DNA from: Leisingera thetidis
GTDB lineage: Bacteria; Pseudomonadota; Alphaproteobacteria; Rhodobacterales; Rhodobacteraceae
DNA length: 64,000 bases
Assembly: GCF_025857195.1 (NCBI RefSeq)
Contig: NZ_CP109787.1
Location: 2,421,501-2,485,500 of the forward strand
Direction: 5' to 3'
The notes beneath the pieces were generated by a model. It saw only the letters and a list, made by a program, of their open reading frames with translations. It was not told the DNA's origin and searched no databases. The translations under genes and the position numbers were made by a program. This document shows positions 1-8,281 of the stretch, piece after piece (the first letter of the stretch is position 1; each line of letters begins with the position of its first letter).

Positions 1-1
1 C

Positions 2-82
2 GCGCGTCAGCGGTGCCACATCGCCGGTACAGCGCTGACGCTGGCCGGCCTGGTCCGGCAGGCAAGCGCCGCAGCGCTGTGA
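2..82 (+). CDS. Possible C-terminal tail of a gene cut by the window edge
   Basis: One plus-strand frame is open from the first bases to a TGA at 80-82. It reads as a plausible alanine/leucine-rich helical C-terminus ending in ASAAAL. Only about 26 residues are visible, so no family can be named. Other frames here are also open because the DNA is GC-rich, so this may be chance. The sequence to the left of the window would settle it. Confidence 0.25.
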   Translation, partial: ARQRCHIAGTALTLAGLVRQASAAAL

Positions 83-399
83 GCGGCGGCGCCGAACCGG
101 CGCGGCGCTTTGCGGCCCGGCGTGCACAGCCGGTGGCAACCCGCGGCTTTTTCCGGCGCGGATCGTCATGGCGGCACTTTTCGATGCCGGTTTCCCCGCA
201 TTTGCGCAGGCGGGAGTCCGGCTGCGTGAAATCCAGGGAAGCCGGGCAGCCCCAAGCATGACCTGCAGGGCGGGCGCTTCGCGGCGGTGCAGCCGGCCTT
301 CTGGCAGAGCGTCAGACAGGCGGCGCCCCGGACGCAGCGCCAGGCACCGCGGCAGGGCCCGCGGCGGCTGGTGCGTGCTATGCGTCCGGGGCCGCGCCA
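83..399. other. Intergenic stretch with no supported gene
   Basis: About 320 bases with no reading frame of convincing composition. The open frames here are arginine/proline-rich translations typical of GC-rich shadow frames. No strong hairpin or terminator was recognised. It lies 3' of the minus-strand gene that ends at 400. Confidence 0.4.
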
Positions 400-744
400 T
401 CAGTCAAACGCCTCCGGGAAGGAGGCCCGCGCCACCGCCTCGTTGATGACCAGCAGCGCCTCATAGCTTGCCGGGTCAAACGGGTCTTCGGCGGGGACCA
501 CCTCGCGGCCGAACAGCCAGCTGAGCCGGCCGGCATCGAGATTGCCGCGCTCAAACGGCTGATCGCCGAACTGCTCCCACAGCGCCTGCATGAACATGGC
601 GTCGACCCGTTTGTCGACATTCTTGCGGTCGCGGAAACGCTCGCGCCGGGTCAGCGGCGTCACCCCTTTGGGGTTGGGGCGGCGGATGGTGAATTGGAAA
701 TCGGTGCCGGGCATGCGGCCCGGGAACCCGCGGTGTTTCAGCAT
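400..744 (-). CDS. Conserved hypothetical protein, 114 aa
   Basis: Soluble protein beginning MLKHRGFPGRMPGTDF, with no signal peptide or membrane segment. A basic N-terminal half (PNPKGVTPLTRRERFRDRK) is followed by an acidic, aromatic C-terminal half ending EAVARASFPEAFD. I do not recognise a family. The start at 744 is chosen over an upstream in-frame start at 771, because the intervening residues (MGCRIGGTR) look untranslated. It is the last of a minus-strand series running from pccB. In related genomes short genes of unknown function sit between pccB and pccA, so it may be one of these; that is inference from remembered gene order. Confidence 0.6.
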   Translation of the reverse strand: MLKHRGFPGRMPGTDFQFTIRRPNPKGVTPLTRRERFRDRKNVDKRVDAMFMQALWEQFGDQPFERGNLDAGRLSWLFGREVVPAEDPFDPASYEALLVINEAVARASFPEAFD

Positions 745-813
745 TCGGGTGCCTCCGATCCGGCACCCCACGGGGCGGCGGGGGCCGGCCGCAGGGCCGG
801 ACCCCTGAAGTGA

Positions 814-954
814 TTACTTGTACTTGCCGGTGAAGGCCGGCTCTTGCGAGATCGGCTCGGGCTCGACCACGACGAATTCCTCTTCCTGCTGGGCGCAGGC
901 GGTGACGGCGGCCAGCAGGCCTGCCAGGGCGATAAGCTTGATGCTCTTGGACAT
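814..954 (-). CDS. Small lipoprotein, 46 aa
   Basis: A 46-residue reading frame beginning MSKSIKLIALAGLLAA. A basic n-region and hydrophobic core lead to a lipobox-like AVTAC with the candidate lipidated cysteine at residue 20. The mature part is only 26 residues and acidic (QQEEEFVVVEPEP), ending FTGKYK. A good ribosome-binding site (CAGGAGA) lies seven bases before the ATG. This is the pattern of short alphaproteobacterial lipoproteins anchored in the inner or outer membrane. No function can be read from the sequence. It is transcribed alone or as the end of the minus-strand series below pccB. Confidence 0.7.
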   Translation of the reverse strand: MSKSIKLIALAGLLAAVTACAQQEEEFVVVEPEPISQEPAFTGKYK

Positions 955-1168
955 CTCTGTCTCCTGATTGGAAATGCGAAACCTGCGGGGGCTTTGCCCG
1001 CCGCCTGCCTCAACCTCAATGTGAAGGCAGCCCGCGGGCTGCCCGCGCCAAGGATAGCGGGCTTTGCGGCCGAGTCACATGCCAATAGCGGCAATTGACG
1101 GCGCTGTGGCTGCAATGCCGCAAGATTCCGCCGATCTGTGCCATGCCCCGCAAGATATTGTGGATGCA

Positions 1169-1693
1169 TCAGAAAGCCTCCCATATGCAGGCAGGCCCTT
1201 CCGGGCGGTAGGCTTCGAAAAACTGCGTGGCGGCAGGGTCCTGCACGCCGAAGGGCACGGCCCGGTCGGACAGCGAAATCACCACCCGGGCGGCTGCCAT
1301 GCCGCGCTCTGCCAGATACGGCAGGGCCAGGGCGCCGCACAGGTGGTCCATGTCGGATGCGGCCGCTTCATGGGTGACAGAGCCGCTGTCCCGCGCGATC
1401 TGCGGCGCCAGGAAACGGAACCGTGCCCAGGTCTGGCCGGGCTGCCCCGGCGCCGACTCAAGCCGCACCTCGTCCAGCGTCACCACCTGGCCCGAAGGCA
1501 CCGCCACAGCGCCGCCGGCCGCAGCGGCACAGGGCAGCAGGGCAAAGGGCAGCAGGGCACAGGGCAGCAAGGCAGAGCGAAGGGCCGCCAAATATCCGCA
1601 GCCCCGGCCCCTGGCGAACCAGGCTCCTCCGGCCAGGGCTGCTGGCGCAGCGCATAAAGCGCGCGCTGTCTGAATCTGGCTGACGCGGATCAT
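1169..1693 (-). CDS. DUF6497-like exported protein
   Basis: The C-terminal about 110 residues (VPSGQVVTLDEVRLES to FEAYRPEGPACIWEAF) resemble DUF6497, a family of unknown function in Rhodobacteraceae; this is recalled, not searched. The N-terminus is unusual: about 35 basic residues precede a hydrophobic segment made of repeated ALLPC/ALLPF units, then AAAAGGAVA and the conserved domain, which suggests a lengthened signal peptide. The ATG at 1693 overlaps the stop of the upstream gene (ATGA), which supports coupled translation from there. A TTG just before LAALRS would give a more normal signal peptide and is an alternative start. Probably periplasmic. Confidence 0.7.
   Translation of the reverse strand: MIRVSQIQTARALCAAPAALAGGAWFARGRGCGYLAALRSALLPCALLPFALLPCAAAAGGAVAVPSGQVVTLDEVRLESAPGQPGQTWARFRFLAPQIARDSGSVTHEAAASDMDHLCGALALPYLAERGMAAARVVISLSDRAVPFGVQDPAATQFFEAYRPEGPACIWEAF
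1532..1576. repeat. Three tandem 15-bp repeats inside the DUF6497-like gene
   Basis: Three in-frame units lie head to tail: GGGCAGCAGGGCAAA, GGGCAGCAGGGCACA and GGGCAGCAAGGCAGA. On the minus strand they encode the repeated A-L-L-P-(C/F) units of the hydrophobic segment. Unit length is five codons, so gain or loss keeps the frame. Confidence 0.85.
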
Positions 1694-2139
1694 GAGACTG
1701 ATTCGCTCCCCATGTCAATTTTTGCCGCAATTCCGGGCGATTTATTCGCATTCAGACCCGTTTCCGGGCACATCCTGTCCCGGCGCCGCGCCGCATGGCG
1801 CAGCCAGCGGGCCCGGTTGGCGGGGTTTTCCAGCACGCCGGCGATCAGCGCCGCCGCATTGGCCGGCACCCGGCCCATCAGCTGGCCGCCCGCGCGGACC
1901 GTCAGCCCCTGCCCGGTCCGGGCAATCTCGACCACCGGACAGAAGCCCCGCAGGCCCTGCAGGCGCCGCCACATGTCCTGGCGGATCTGATGCGCCAGCC
2001 GCAGCGGGTCGCCCGCGGGCAGCACGGTTTCCGCCGCCACGTCGAACCGCGGCGGCAGGCGGCGCGACAGCGTCAGGGTGCTGTCCGTGCGGGTGATATG
2101 CCAACGGCTGCGCGACACGACTCGGGGATCCCTCTTCAT
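1690..2139 (-). CDS. Conserved hypothetical protein downstream of pccB
   Basis: 149-residue soluble basic protein starting MKRDPRVVSRSRWHITRTDSTLTLSRR. The central part (PLRLAHQIRQDMWRRLQGLRGFCPVVEI) precedes a run RTGQGLTVRAGGQLMG and the end is serine-rich. I do not recognise a named domain. It starts about 60 bases after pccB and its stop overlaps the next gene (ATGA), so the three are probably one transcript, and a role linked to propionyl-CoA carboxylase is possible but unproven. The ATG at 2139 lies inside a dispersed ATATTT/GGCCAGATGAAG element; a TTG at 2148, six bases after GAGG, is an alternative start. Confidence 0.65.
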   Translation of the reverse strand: MKRDPRVVSRSRWHITRTDSTLTLSRRLPPRFDVAAETVLPAGDPLRLAHQIRQDMWRRLQGLRGFCPVVEIARTGQGLTVRAGGQLMGRVPANAAALIAGVLENPANRARWLRHAARRRDRMCPETGLNANKSPGIAAKIDMGSESVS

Positions 2140-2158
2140 CTGGCCCAAAAATATCCTC
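2134..2158 (-). repeat. Dispersed ATATTT/GGCCAGA element, copy 1
   Basis: Minus-strand GAGGATATTTTTGGG followed by CCAGATGAAG. Related copies lie at 15478, 35906 and 44488. This copy supplies the ATG of the gene downstream of pccB. Confidence 0.55.
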
Positions 2159-2197
2159 AGGGGTGCGGGGGCAGACAGCCCCCGCGCAACATCTGCC

Positions 2198-3730
2198 TTA
2201 CAGCGGAATGTTGTCGTGCTTCTTCCACGGGTTCTTCAGCTGCTTGCCCCGCAGGGAGGCAAACGCGCGGGAGACGCGGCGGCGGGTGGACTGGGGCATG
2301 ATCACCTCGTCGATGAAGCCGCGCTCGGCCGCCACAAACGGGTTGGCGAAGCGGTCCTCGTACTCGGCGGTTTTCCGGGCGATCTTGTCCGCGTCGCCGA
2401 GATCGGCGCGGTGGATGATCTCGGTGGCGCCCTTGGCGCCCATCACCGCAATCTCGGCGGTCGGCCAGGCATAGTTGAAATCGCCGCGCAGGTGCTTGGA
2501 GGCCATCACGTCATAGGCGCCGCCATAGGCCTTGCGGGTGATCACGGTGACTTTCGGCACGGTGGCCTCGCCATAGGCGAACAAGAGCTTGGCGCCGTGC
2601 TTGATGACGCCGCCGTATTCCTGAGAGGTGCCCGGCAGGAAGCCCGGCACGTCGACGAAGGTCAGGATCGGGATCTCGAAACAGTCGCAGAAGCGCACGA
2701 AGCGCGCCGCCTTGCGGGATGAGTCGATGTCGAGGCAGCCCGCCAGCACCATCGGCTGGTTGGCGACAACGCCGACGGTCTGGCCTTCGAGGCGGATGAA
2801 GCCGGTGATAATGTTCTTGGCGAAATCCTCCTGGATCTCGTAGAAATCGCCCTCGTCCGCCACCTTGGTGATCAGCTCCTTCATGTCGTAGGGGCTGTTG
2901 GGGTTTTCCGGGATCAGGGTGTCGAGGCTGGTCTCGATCCGGCCCGGCTCGTCGAAGAACGGCCGCACCGGCGGCTTTTCCTGGTTGTTGAGCGGCAGGA
3001 AGTCGACCAGGCGGCGGACCTCTGCCAGCGCCTCGACGTCGTTTTCAAAGGCGCCGTCGGCGACGGAGGATTTGCGGGTGTGGGTGGAGGCGCCGCCCAG
3101 TTCCTCGGCGGTCACCACCTCGTTGGTCACGGTTTTCACCACATCGGGGCCGGTCACGAACATGTAGGAGGTGTCCTTGACCATGAAGATGAAGTCGGTC
3201 ATCGCCGGGGAATAGACCGCGCCGCCCGCGCAGGGGCCCATGATGACGGAGATCTGCGGGATCACGCCGGAGGCCATGATGTTGCGCTGGAAGATCTCGG
3301 CATAGCCGGCCAGCGCGTCGACGCCTTCCTGGATGCGGGCACCGCCGGAATCGTTGATGCCGATCACCGGCGCGCCGTTCTGCACCGCCATGTCCATGAT
3401 CTTGCAGATCTTCTGCGCATGGGTGGCCGAGACCGAGCCGCCCAGCACGGTGAAGTCCTGGCTGAAGACATAGACCTGGCGGCCGTTGATGGTGCCCCAG
3501 CCGGTGACCACGCCATCGCCGGCGGGCCTGTTGTCTTCCATGCCGAAATCGGTGCAGCGGTGGCTCATGAACATGTCGAACTCTTCGAAGCTGTCCTCAT
3601 CCAGCAAGAGTTCGATCCGTTCGCGGGCGGTCAGCTTGCCGCGGCCGTGCTGTGCGTCGATGCGGCGCTGGCCGCCGCCCAGCCGCGCATCCTGGCGGCG
3701 GTCTTCCAGCTCGGAAAGAATGTCTTTCAT
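2198..3730 (-). CDS. pccB: Propionyl-CoA carboxylase beta subunit
   Basis: 510 residues, the usual length of the carboxyltransferase (beta) subunit that moves carboxyl from biotin to propionyl-CoA to give (S)-methylmalonyl-CoA in the cytoplasm. The N-terminal half binds acyl-CoA and carries [11 protein letters not shown] (residues 126-136) and [12 protein letters not shown] (about 166-177). The C-terminal half carries the biotin-side motif [21 protein letters not shown] (about 370-390) and [10 protein letters not shown]. The end, [11 protein letters not shown], is typical of PccB. The biotin-carrying alpha subunit pccA is not in the window. TTTGCAAA-type sites 74-120 bases upstream and a PccR homologue at 9753 indicate propionyl-CoA-responsive control. 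Confidence 0.96.
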   Translation of the reverse strand: MKDILSELEDRRQDARLGGGQRRIDAQHGRGKLTARERIELLLDEDSFEEFDMFMSHRCTDFGMEDNRPAGDGVVTGWGTINGRQVYVFSQDFTVLGGSVSATHAQKICKIMDMAVQNGAPVIGINDSGGARIQEGVDALAGYAEIFQRNIMASGVIPQISVIMGPCAGGAVYSPAMTDFIFMVKDTSYMFVTGPDVVKTVTNEVVTAEELGGASTHTRKSSVADGAFENDVEALAEVRRLVDFLPLNNQEKPPVRPFFDEPGRIETSLDTLIPENPNSPYDMKELITKVADEGDFYEIQEDFAKNIITGFIRLEGQTVGVVANQPMVLAGCLDIDSSRKAARFVRFCDCFEIPILTFVDVPGFLPGTSQEYGGVIKHGAKLLFAYGEATVPKVTVITRKAYGGAYDVMASKHLRGDFNYAWPTAEIAVMGAKGATEIIHRADLGDADKIARKTAEYEDRFANPFVAAERGFIDEVIMPQSTRRRVSRAFASLRGKQLKNPWKKHDNIPL

Positions 3731-3803
3731 GGCACATGTCCCCTGTAGATTTCACCGGGACCATATATTGCGCCGCAGCGAAGCCAAAGGACATTATCGC
3801 AAA

Positions 3804-3851
3804 TTTGCAAATCGTTTGCATACGCAGGCCGCAAACCCGCAAATAAGCAAA
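3804..3851. promoter_or_regulatory. Candidate PccR binding region upstream of pccB
   Basis: TTTGCAAA at 3804-3811 and TTTGCATA at 3815-3822 lie 11 bases apart. Read toward pccB, three more TTTGC units recur at 8-base spacing (TTTGCTTATTTGCGGGTTTGC split over 3831-3851). PccR of Rhodobacter sphaeroides is known to bind paired TTTGCAAA sites at pccB (recalled). The same motif precedes the local pccR. The spacing here is tighter than I recall for the published pair. Confidence 0.65.
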
Positions 3852-3897
3852 GTTCCGGTCCGGATTCCGGCCCCTGCCCGGGGCCGGATACGCAGCC

Positions 3898-5106
3898 TCA
3901 GGCGGCTTTGGCGATCTCGGCCATCTGCCGCAGGGCATTTGCCAGCGGTGTTTTGACCGGGGCCTTCACGCCGAAAGGATTGTCCTCGACCATGGCGATC
4001 ACCGGATCGTCCTTGAGGAACTTCAAGTAGGCCGCGATCTGGGCCAGCAGCGCCTGCGCGGCTTTCTGGCGGGCCGCGCCGGTGGCGGATTTCATCTCGA
4101 ACAGCGCCTTCATCAGCGCGGTCTGATTGCCATCGGTGACGCCGGCCAGACCGGCATCGGCGATCTGCGCCAGCACCGGGTGGTTGTGGGATTTCAGCGC
4201 GTCCTGCAGGCTGGAGACGCCGCGGTCCACGTCCTCCTTGGCGGCCTGCCAGATCTCCATCGGGTCCGCTTGCGGCGGCGCCTCCGCAGCCGGGGCATCC
4301 AGCGCCCCGATCAGCGCCTTCAGCCCGTCGGCGGCCTGCGGCAGCGCTCCGGACTTGAGGCTGGCCGCGATGGCGCGGGCCTGCGCGGCCAAGGGGGCCG
4401 CCTGCTCGGGCGGCAGCGCCTTGATCCTTGCCGCCTGCGCCGCCAGCAGCTTGGACAGCTTGGCGGCCTGTTCCGGATCCGCCGGGGCGGATTTCGGCTG
4501 GGACTGCAGCTTGGCCAGTGCGGCCTCCAGCCGGTCCAGCCGTGCGGCGCAGCCGTCGTGGTCGCCCTGCCCCAGCAGTTTCACCCCGGCTTTGATTTCC
4601 GGCGCGAGCTTGCCCGCCAGCTCCGGGTTGCCCAGCGCCTTGACCGCCTCCACGGCGGCGGCGATGCGCTGCTTCAATGCGGCTGCCGCCCCATCTTCCG
4701 CCGGTGCCGGCGCGCCGGCTTCAGGTGTCCCGGCGTCGTCATCCGGCAGGCTGTCCTCGTCGATGATGCTGCCGTCGGGGCCGATCAGGACCGGCTTGAA
4801 CTTGACCATGCCCTCCTTCATGAATTTCTTCTTCAGCTGCTTGACGATGCCCTTCAGCGGCTTTTCCGGCTGCAGGAGAACCTCGTTCTCCTCGACCCGC
4901 AGGGTGCCGAAGCAGGATTTCTTGATCCCCGGCGCCTTTTTCATGTCGCCGCGCAGCACCTTGCCGGGCTTGCGCAGGTCGATCATCAGCCCGCAGTCCT
5001 CCGGCTTTCCGGCCAGCCCGAAGGCAAACGGCAGCGCCTTGCCGGAGGCCTTGGCCTTTTTCAGAAGTTTCAGGACGGCGTCCGCATCAAAAGCCTGATC
5101 AGGCAT
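3898..5106 (-). CDS. Unknown 402-aa protein in the toxin-like operon
   Basis: The N-terminal 120 residues look globular and lysine-rich (ALPFAFGLAGKPEDCGLMIDLRKPG, then FGTLRVEENEVLLQPEKP). The rest is alanine/leucine-rich helical sequence, and the end contains DDPVIAMVEDNPFGVKAPV. There is no signal peptide or membrane segment. I do not recognise the family. It starts 16 bases after the stop of the immunity candidate, so it is the third gene of that operon. Composition resembles the middle of the 924-aa first gene (long helices, many A/K/E/D). It could be an adaptor, chaperone or second effector; none of these is shown by sequence. Confidence 0.65.
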   Translation of the reverse strand: MPDQAFDADAVLKLLKKAKASGKALPFAFGLAGKPEDCGLMIDLRKPGKVLRGDMKKAPGIKKSCFGTLRVEENEVLLQPEKPLKGIVKQLKKKFMKEGMVKFKPVLIGPDGSIIDEDSLPDDDAGTPEAGAPAPAEDGAAAALKQRIAAAVEAVKALGNPELAGKLAPEIKAGVKLLGQGDHDGCAARLDRLEAALAKLQSQPKSAPADPEQAAKLSKLLAAQAARIKALPPEQAAPLAAQARAIAASLKSGALPQAADGLKALIGALDAPAAEAPPQADPMEIWQAAKEDVDRGVSSLQDALKSHNHPVLAQIADAGLAGVTDGNQTALMKALFEMKSATGAARQKAAQALLAQIAAYLKFLKDDPVIAMVEDNPFGVKAPVKTPLANALRQMAEIAKAA

Positions 5107-5126
5107 GGCAGTCTCCTAACTGGCCC

Positions 5127-5510
5127 CTAGCTGGCGCTGCCGGTGAAGGCGTCCCAGTCCTCGGCGCTCATTTCCACAAACTCCAGATCCGCTTCGTCGC
5201 CCGGTTCGGACAGCGGCTGGTCGGGCCAGATCATCCCGTAGGCGCGGCGGAACAGCGCCTGCAGCTCGGCCTCGTCAAAGGGGTATTGCTGGCCCGCAAA
5301 CTGGCCGATGCGGCCGCTTGGGGCGGCGATCAGCGAATCCAGCGCCAGCCGCAGCCAGTCGAGGTTGCCCTCCTTGTAGGCGCGTTTGTGCATGCTGCGG
5401 ATGTCGGCGTCGAACTGGGCCAGATCGGCCATCGGATCGGGCGCGTTCACCGCCCGGCCCATAGTCAGCAGCCGCAGGTAGCCCGCGATCAGTTCCTTGC
5501 GGATTTTCAT
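5127..5510 (-). CDS. Candidate immunity protein, 127 aa
   Basis: Small soluble acidic protein (MKIRKELIAGYLRLLTMGRA to SAEDWDAFTGSAS), with a run of acidic residues near the C-terminus (EPGDEADLEFVEMSAEDWD). Its ATG overlaps the TGA of the upstream 924-aa gene by four bases, so the two are translationally coupled. Size, acidity and position straight after a gene ending in a toxin-like domain are typical of immunity proteins. I recognise no named immunity family, so the role is inference from context. It could also be an unrelated accessory protein of the same operon. Confidence 0.5.
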   Translation of the reverse strand: MKIRKELIAGYLRLLTMGRAVNAPDPMADLAQFDADIRSMHKRAYKEGNLDWLRLALDSLIAAPSGRIGQFAGQQYPFDEAELQALFRRAYGMIWPDQPLSEPGDEADLEFVEMSAEDWDAFTGSAS

Positions 5511-8281
5511 GGGATCATGTTCCCCGGATTGCCATTGGTATAGGTCTTGGTCTCGTTGTCCCAGCCGTCGGCGACCGGGTATTGCTGCATCATCACCCAG
5601 CGGCCCGGAATCCTGGCCGGAGCGGCCCCGTGCCGGGTGGTGTATTTCACCGCATAGTCGGCGTTGTCCTGCGCCTTTTCTTCCGGGTAGTCCGTTGCGG
5701 GGTCGGGATGGTCCGTGGTTTCGGCGGGCAGCATTTCCGGCTCCCAGATGAAATTCACATAGGCGCGGGTCAGGCCCTCGACCTCCTCGAAGCTTTCATA
5801 GGTCTTGTCGGCAATCGGCTCGCCGCTGTCATCGGAGCGCACATGTTTCTTATGGCCGATATAGGCCTTGTCGATCGGGCGGCCGTGCTCGACGGTGAAA
5901 TCGGCGCTTTCGTCGGGATCGGCCAGCGGATCGCCGGTGAAGGCCATTTCGGTCCCGGTGATGTCAACGCCCTTGGCCAGCGCCGCCTGGGCGGCCAACT
6001 CGCGCCCGGCTAGCCAGTCCTGCGGGCTGTGGAACTTGGAGGACGCGCCGGTATAAGAGCGCTCGTCGTCGGAATGCGCATTGGGCGGCTTGCCGGTTTT
6101 CAGCCGGGTGATCAGATCCTCGTCGCTGACATCCGGGCCGTGGCGGTCCAGCGAGTGGCCCGCGTTGCTGCCGACCCCATCCATCATCTCATAGGCTTCC
6201 GCCGCCTCGGCGCTGAGTTTTTCCAGTTCCTTGCGGACCTGATCAAAGGCGGTCCTGGCCTTGTCGAAATCCGGCTTCCCGGCCTCATCCTCCGCCGCCG
6301 CGGCCTTGACCTCGAAAGGGTCCAGCTCGTCCGAGGCCACCCCGGCCCGTTTCAGCGCAGCGATGATCCCCTGCACCTGGAAGCGGGCGGTGGCCATCGG
6401 CTTGACCGTCTTCAGCAGCTTTTCATGGGTGTCCAGCATCAGGAAAGCATCGCCGTATTCCCTGTCCGTCCCGGCCCGGTCCTTGGCCGCCTGCAGCGCC
6501 TCGTCCAGCTTGGTCTCTGCGGCGGGCAGTTTGAGGTACTTCTTGGTCCGGGCGTGCTCCTTTTCGACCTTGGCCAGCTTGGCGCGGTAATCTGCCATGG
6601 CCAGCACGAGATCCAGGTAATCGGCACCATCCAGAACCGTCTGCAGATCACCTGCGGCCTTGGCCGGATCACCGCCGCGGGCCGCGGCCTCCGCCGCCGT
6701 GACCGCGTCATCCAGCGTGCCCCTCACGGCATCCGCATCGCCGGGCAGCACCGCGAGCAGATCTTCGGCGGCCTGTTTGGCGGCCAGATAGGCCGGCATT
6801 GCCCGCAAAAGCGCCAGCGCGGCCGGCACGGCGGCGATGGCTTCGGGGTATTTCTGCGCCGTGAGGGCGTCCGCCACCGGTTTGTGGAAATCATAGCCCG
6901 CAGCGCCGGGGTGCCGGGCCAGGATCTGCGCCATCTCGCGCCGGTCATCCACCACTTTTTCCAGCTGGAACAGCTGGTTCAGCTTGGCGTGGTACTGCGG
7001 CGCACCTGTGTCCTTGTCGAAATTGTCGGCATCCGCCAGCAGCTTGTGCGCGTCCCATGTCGCGGTCAGATCGCTCAGCTCCGGCTCTGCCAGAACCTTC
7101 TTGAGGGCGTCGTACTTCTTTTCCAGCGCCTTGACGATCTGCTTGGAATAGCTCTTGCGCATGAGGGCGCGGTTGGCTTTTTCCCAGACTTTCATATCCG
7201 CCATCGCCCCCAGGGGGTCGTTGGTGCCGGTGAACTTCTGCTTGGTACCGGCCGCCGCCAGGGCGTCCCGGAACCCCTGGTCCGCCCGCAGCGAGCCGTC
7301 AAAGCTGCGCATGTAGCGGGCCAGCTTGCCGCGGTCCTTGGAACTGTAGTCGATCAGCTCCTGCAGCAGGGCCTGAGCTTCCGCGAACTTCTGCTCCTTG
7401 TAGGCCTTTTTCTTGGCGTTTTTCAGGTGGTTGCGGTAGTCCCTGGCATCCGGCACCGCGCTGGTGAGGATAAAATCGCTGCGGTCGTGGGTTTTTGACA
7501 TGTAGTCATCCATCAGCGCCGCAAAGCTGAGCGCGGCGGCCAGGTCGTCCTCATCGCCCAGATTGGATTTCCAGGCCTCCAGTGCGGTCCTGGCGGCGCC
7601 GAAATCCCCGGCGCTGGAATGCCCCGCCGCGGTTTTCATCTGCGCGCTGCGCGCGGTTTCGGCGGCGTCCCTGGTGCCGCCGGTCATCGGGGTGATCAGC
7701 GACAGCGTGGCGCTGGCCCAATTGTCAAAATAGATGCCGTAGGCATTGGCGTCATCCGCCTTGGCGGCGATGTCCTTGGCCTGCGCCTCCACCGCCTCGA
7801 AATCCGTGTCCGAGACGGCCGCCCCCATGGATTTCTGCGCGGCCTTGATCAGCCCTTCCACATAGGTGAAGGCGCCCTGATCCAGACTGCCGCGCACCGA
7901 TGCGAATTTGTCCTCCGCCGCGGCCAGGGCGGCCTGCGCCAGATCCCGTGCCGCCGCAACCGCCAGCTGCGCGGCGATGCGGGCGGACAGATCGGAAATA
8001 TCGCTGTCGAGCGCGTCGAAGGCGCCTGTCCCGTCCGCGCTGAGGATTTCCTTTTTCAGCGCCTTGCGCCCGCCCGCCAGGCTGCGCCGCGCCCCCGAAC
8101 TGAGCGCGGCAGGAACGGTGATCTTGTTCAGCTCGGCCAGGGCCGCCGCGCGCCGCAGCTCCAGCTCCTCGTCCCCGGCGTCCGGCAGATCCGGCATGGT
8201 CCAGGCCTTGATCGTGTAGAACCGTTCGGCCCATTGCCGGATAGCCGGGTTGTTGGCAAGCGGATCGGGGGTAATGGCCAT
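5507..8281 (-). CDS. 924-aa helical protein with candidate RNase A-like toxin C-terminus
   Basis: Residues 1-700 are almost entirely predicted helix/coiled coil, rich in A, K, D and E, with no signal peptide. From residue 707 composition changes sharply: AGHSLDRHGPDVSDEDLITRL, then ASSKFHSPQDWLAGRELAAQAAL, and near the end WVMMQQYPVADGW. The order GHxxxRH, SS.F...A...A and a terminal YP motif resembles the RNase A-like C-terminal domain of CdiA-type polymorphic toxins; this is recalled and tentative. The start at 8281 is preceded by GAGGTGA. The following gene overlaps by ATGA and is an immunity candidate. There is no Rhs, PAAR, VgrG or two-partner secretion motif, so the delivery route is unknown. 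Alternative: a structural protein with an enzymatic tail. Confidence 0.55.
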   Translation of the reverse strand: MAITPDPLANNPAIRQWAERFYTIKAWTMPDLPDAGDEELELRRAAALAELNKITVPAALSSGARRSLAGGRKALKKEILSADGTGAFDALDSDISDLSARIAAQLAVAAARDLAQAALAAAEDKFASVRGSLDQGAFTYVEGLIKAAQKSMGAAVSDTDFEAVEAQAKDIAAKADDANAYGIYFDNWASATLSLITPMTGGTRDAAETARSAQMKTAAGHSSAGDFGAARTALEAWKSNLGDEDDLAAALSFAALMDDYMSKTHDRSDFILTSAVPDARDYRNHLKNAKKKAYKEQKFAEAQALLQELIDYSSKDRGKLARYMRSFDGSLRADQGFRDALAAAGTKQKFTGTNDPLGAMADMKVWEKANRALMRKSYSKQIVKALEKKYDALKKVLAEPELSDLTATWDAHKLLADADNFDKDTGAPQYHAKLNQLFQLEKVVDDRREMAQILARHPGAAGYDFHKPVADALTAQKYPEAIAAVPAALALLRAMPAYLAAKQAAEDLLAVLPGDADAVRGTLDDAVTAAEAAARGGDPAKAAGDLQTVLDGADYLDLVLAMADYRAKLAKVEKEHARTKKYLKLPAAETKLDEALQAAKDRAGTDREYGDAFLMLDTHEKLLKTVKPMATARFQVQGIIAALKRAGVASDELDPFEVKAAAAEDEAGKPDFDKARTAFDQVRKELEKLSAEAAEAYEMMDGVGSNAGHSLDRHGPDVSDEDLITRLKTGKPPNAHSDDERSYTGASSKFHSPQDWLAGRELAAQAALAKGVDITGTEMAFTGDPLADPDESADFTVEHGRPIDKAYIGHKKHVRSDDSGEPIADKTYESFEEVEGLTRAYVNFIWEPEMLPAETTDHPDPATDYPEEKAQDNADYAVKYTTRHGAAPARIPGRWVMMQQYPVADGWDNETKTYTNGNPGNMIP

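Noticed and set aside
6029..7498. 489-residue plus-strand frame opposite the toxin-like gene
   Set aside because: R/G/H-rich antisense translation. The minus-strand gene has a good ribosome-binding site, coupled neighbours and domain-like ends.
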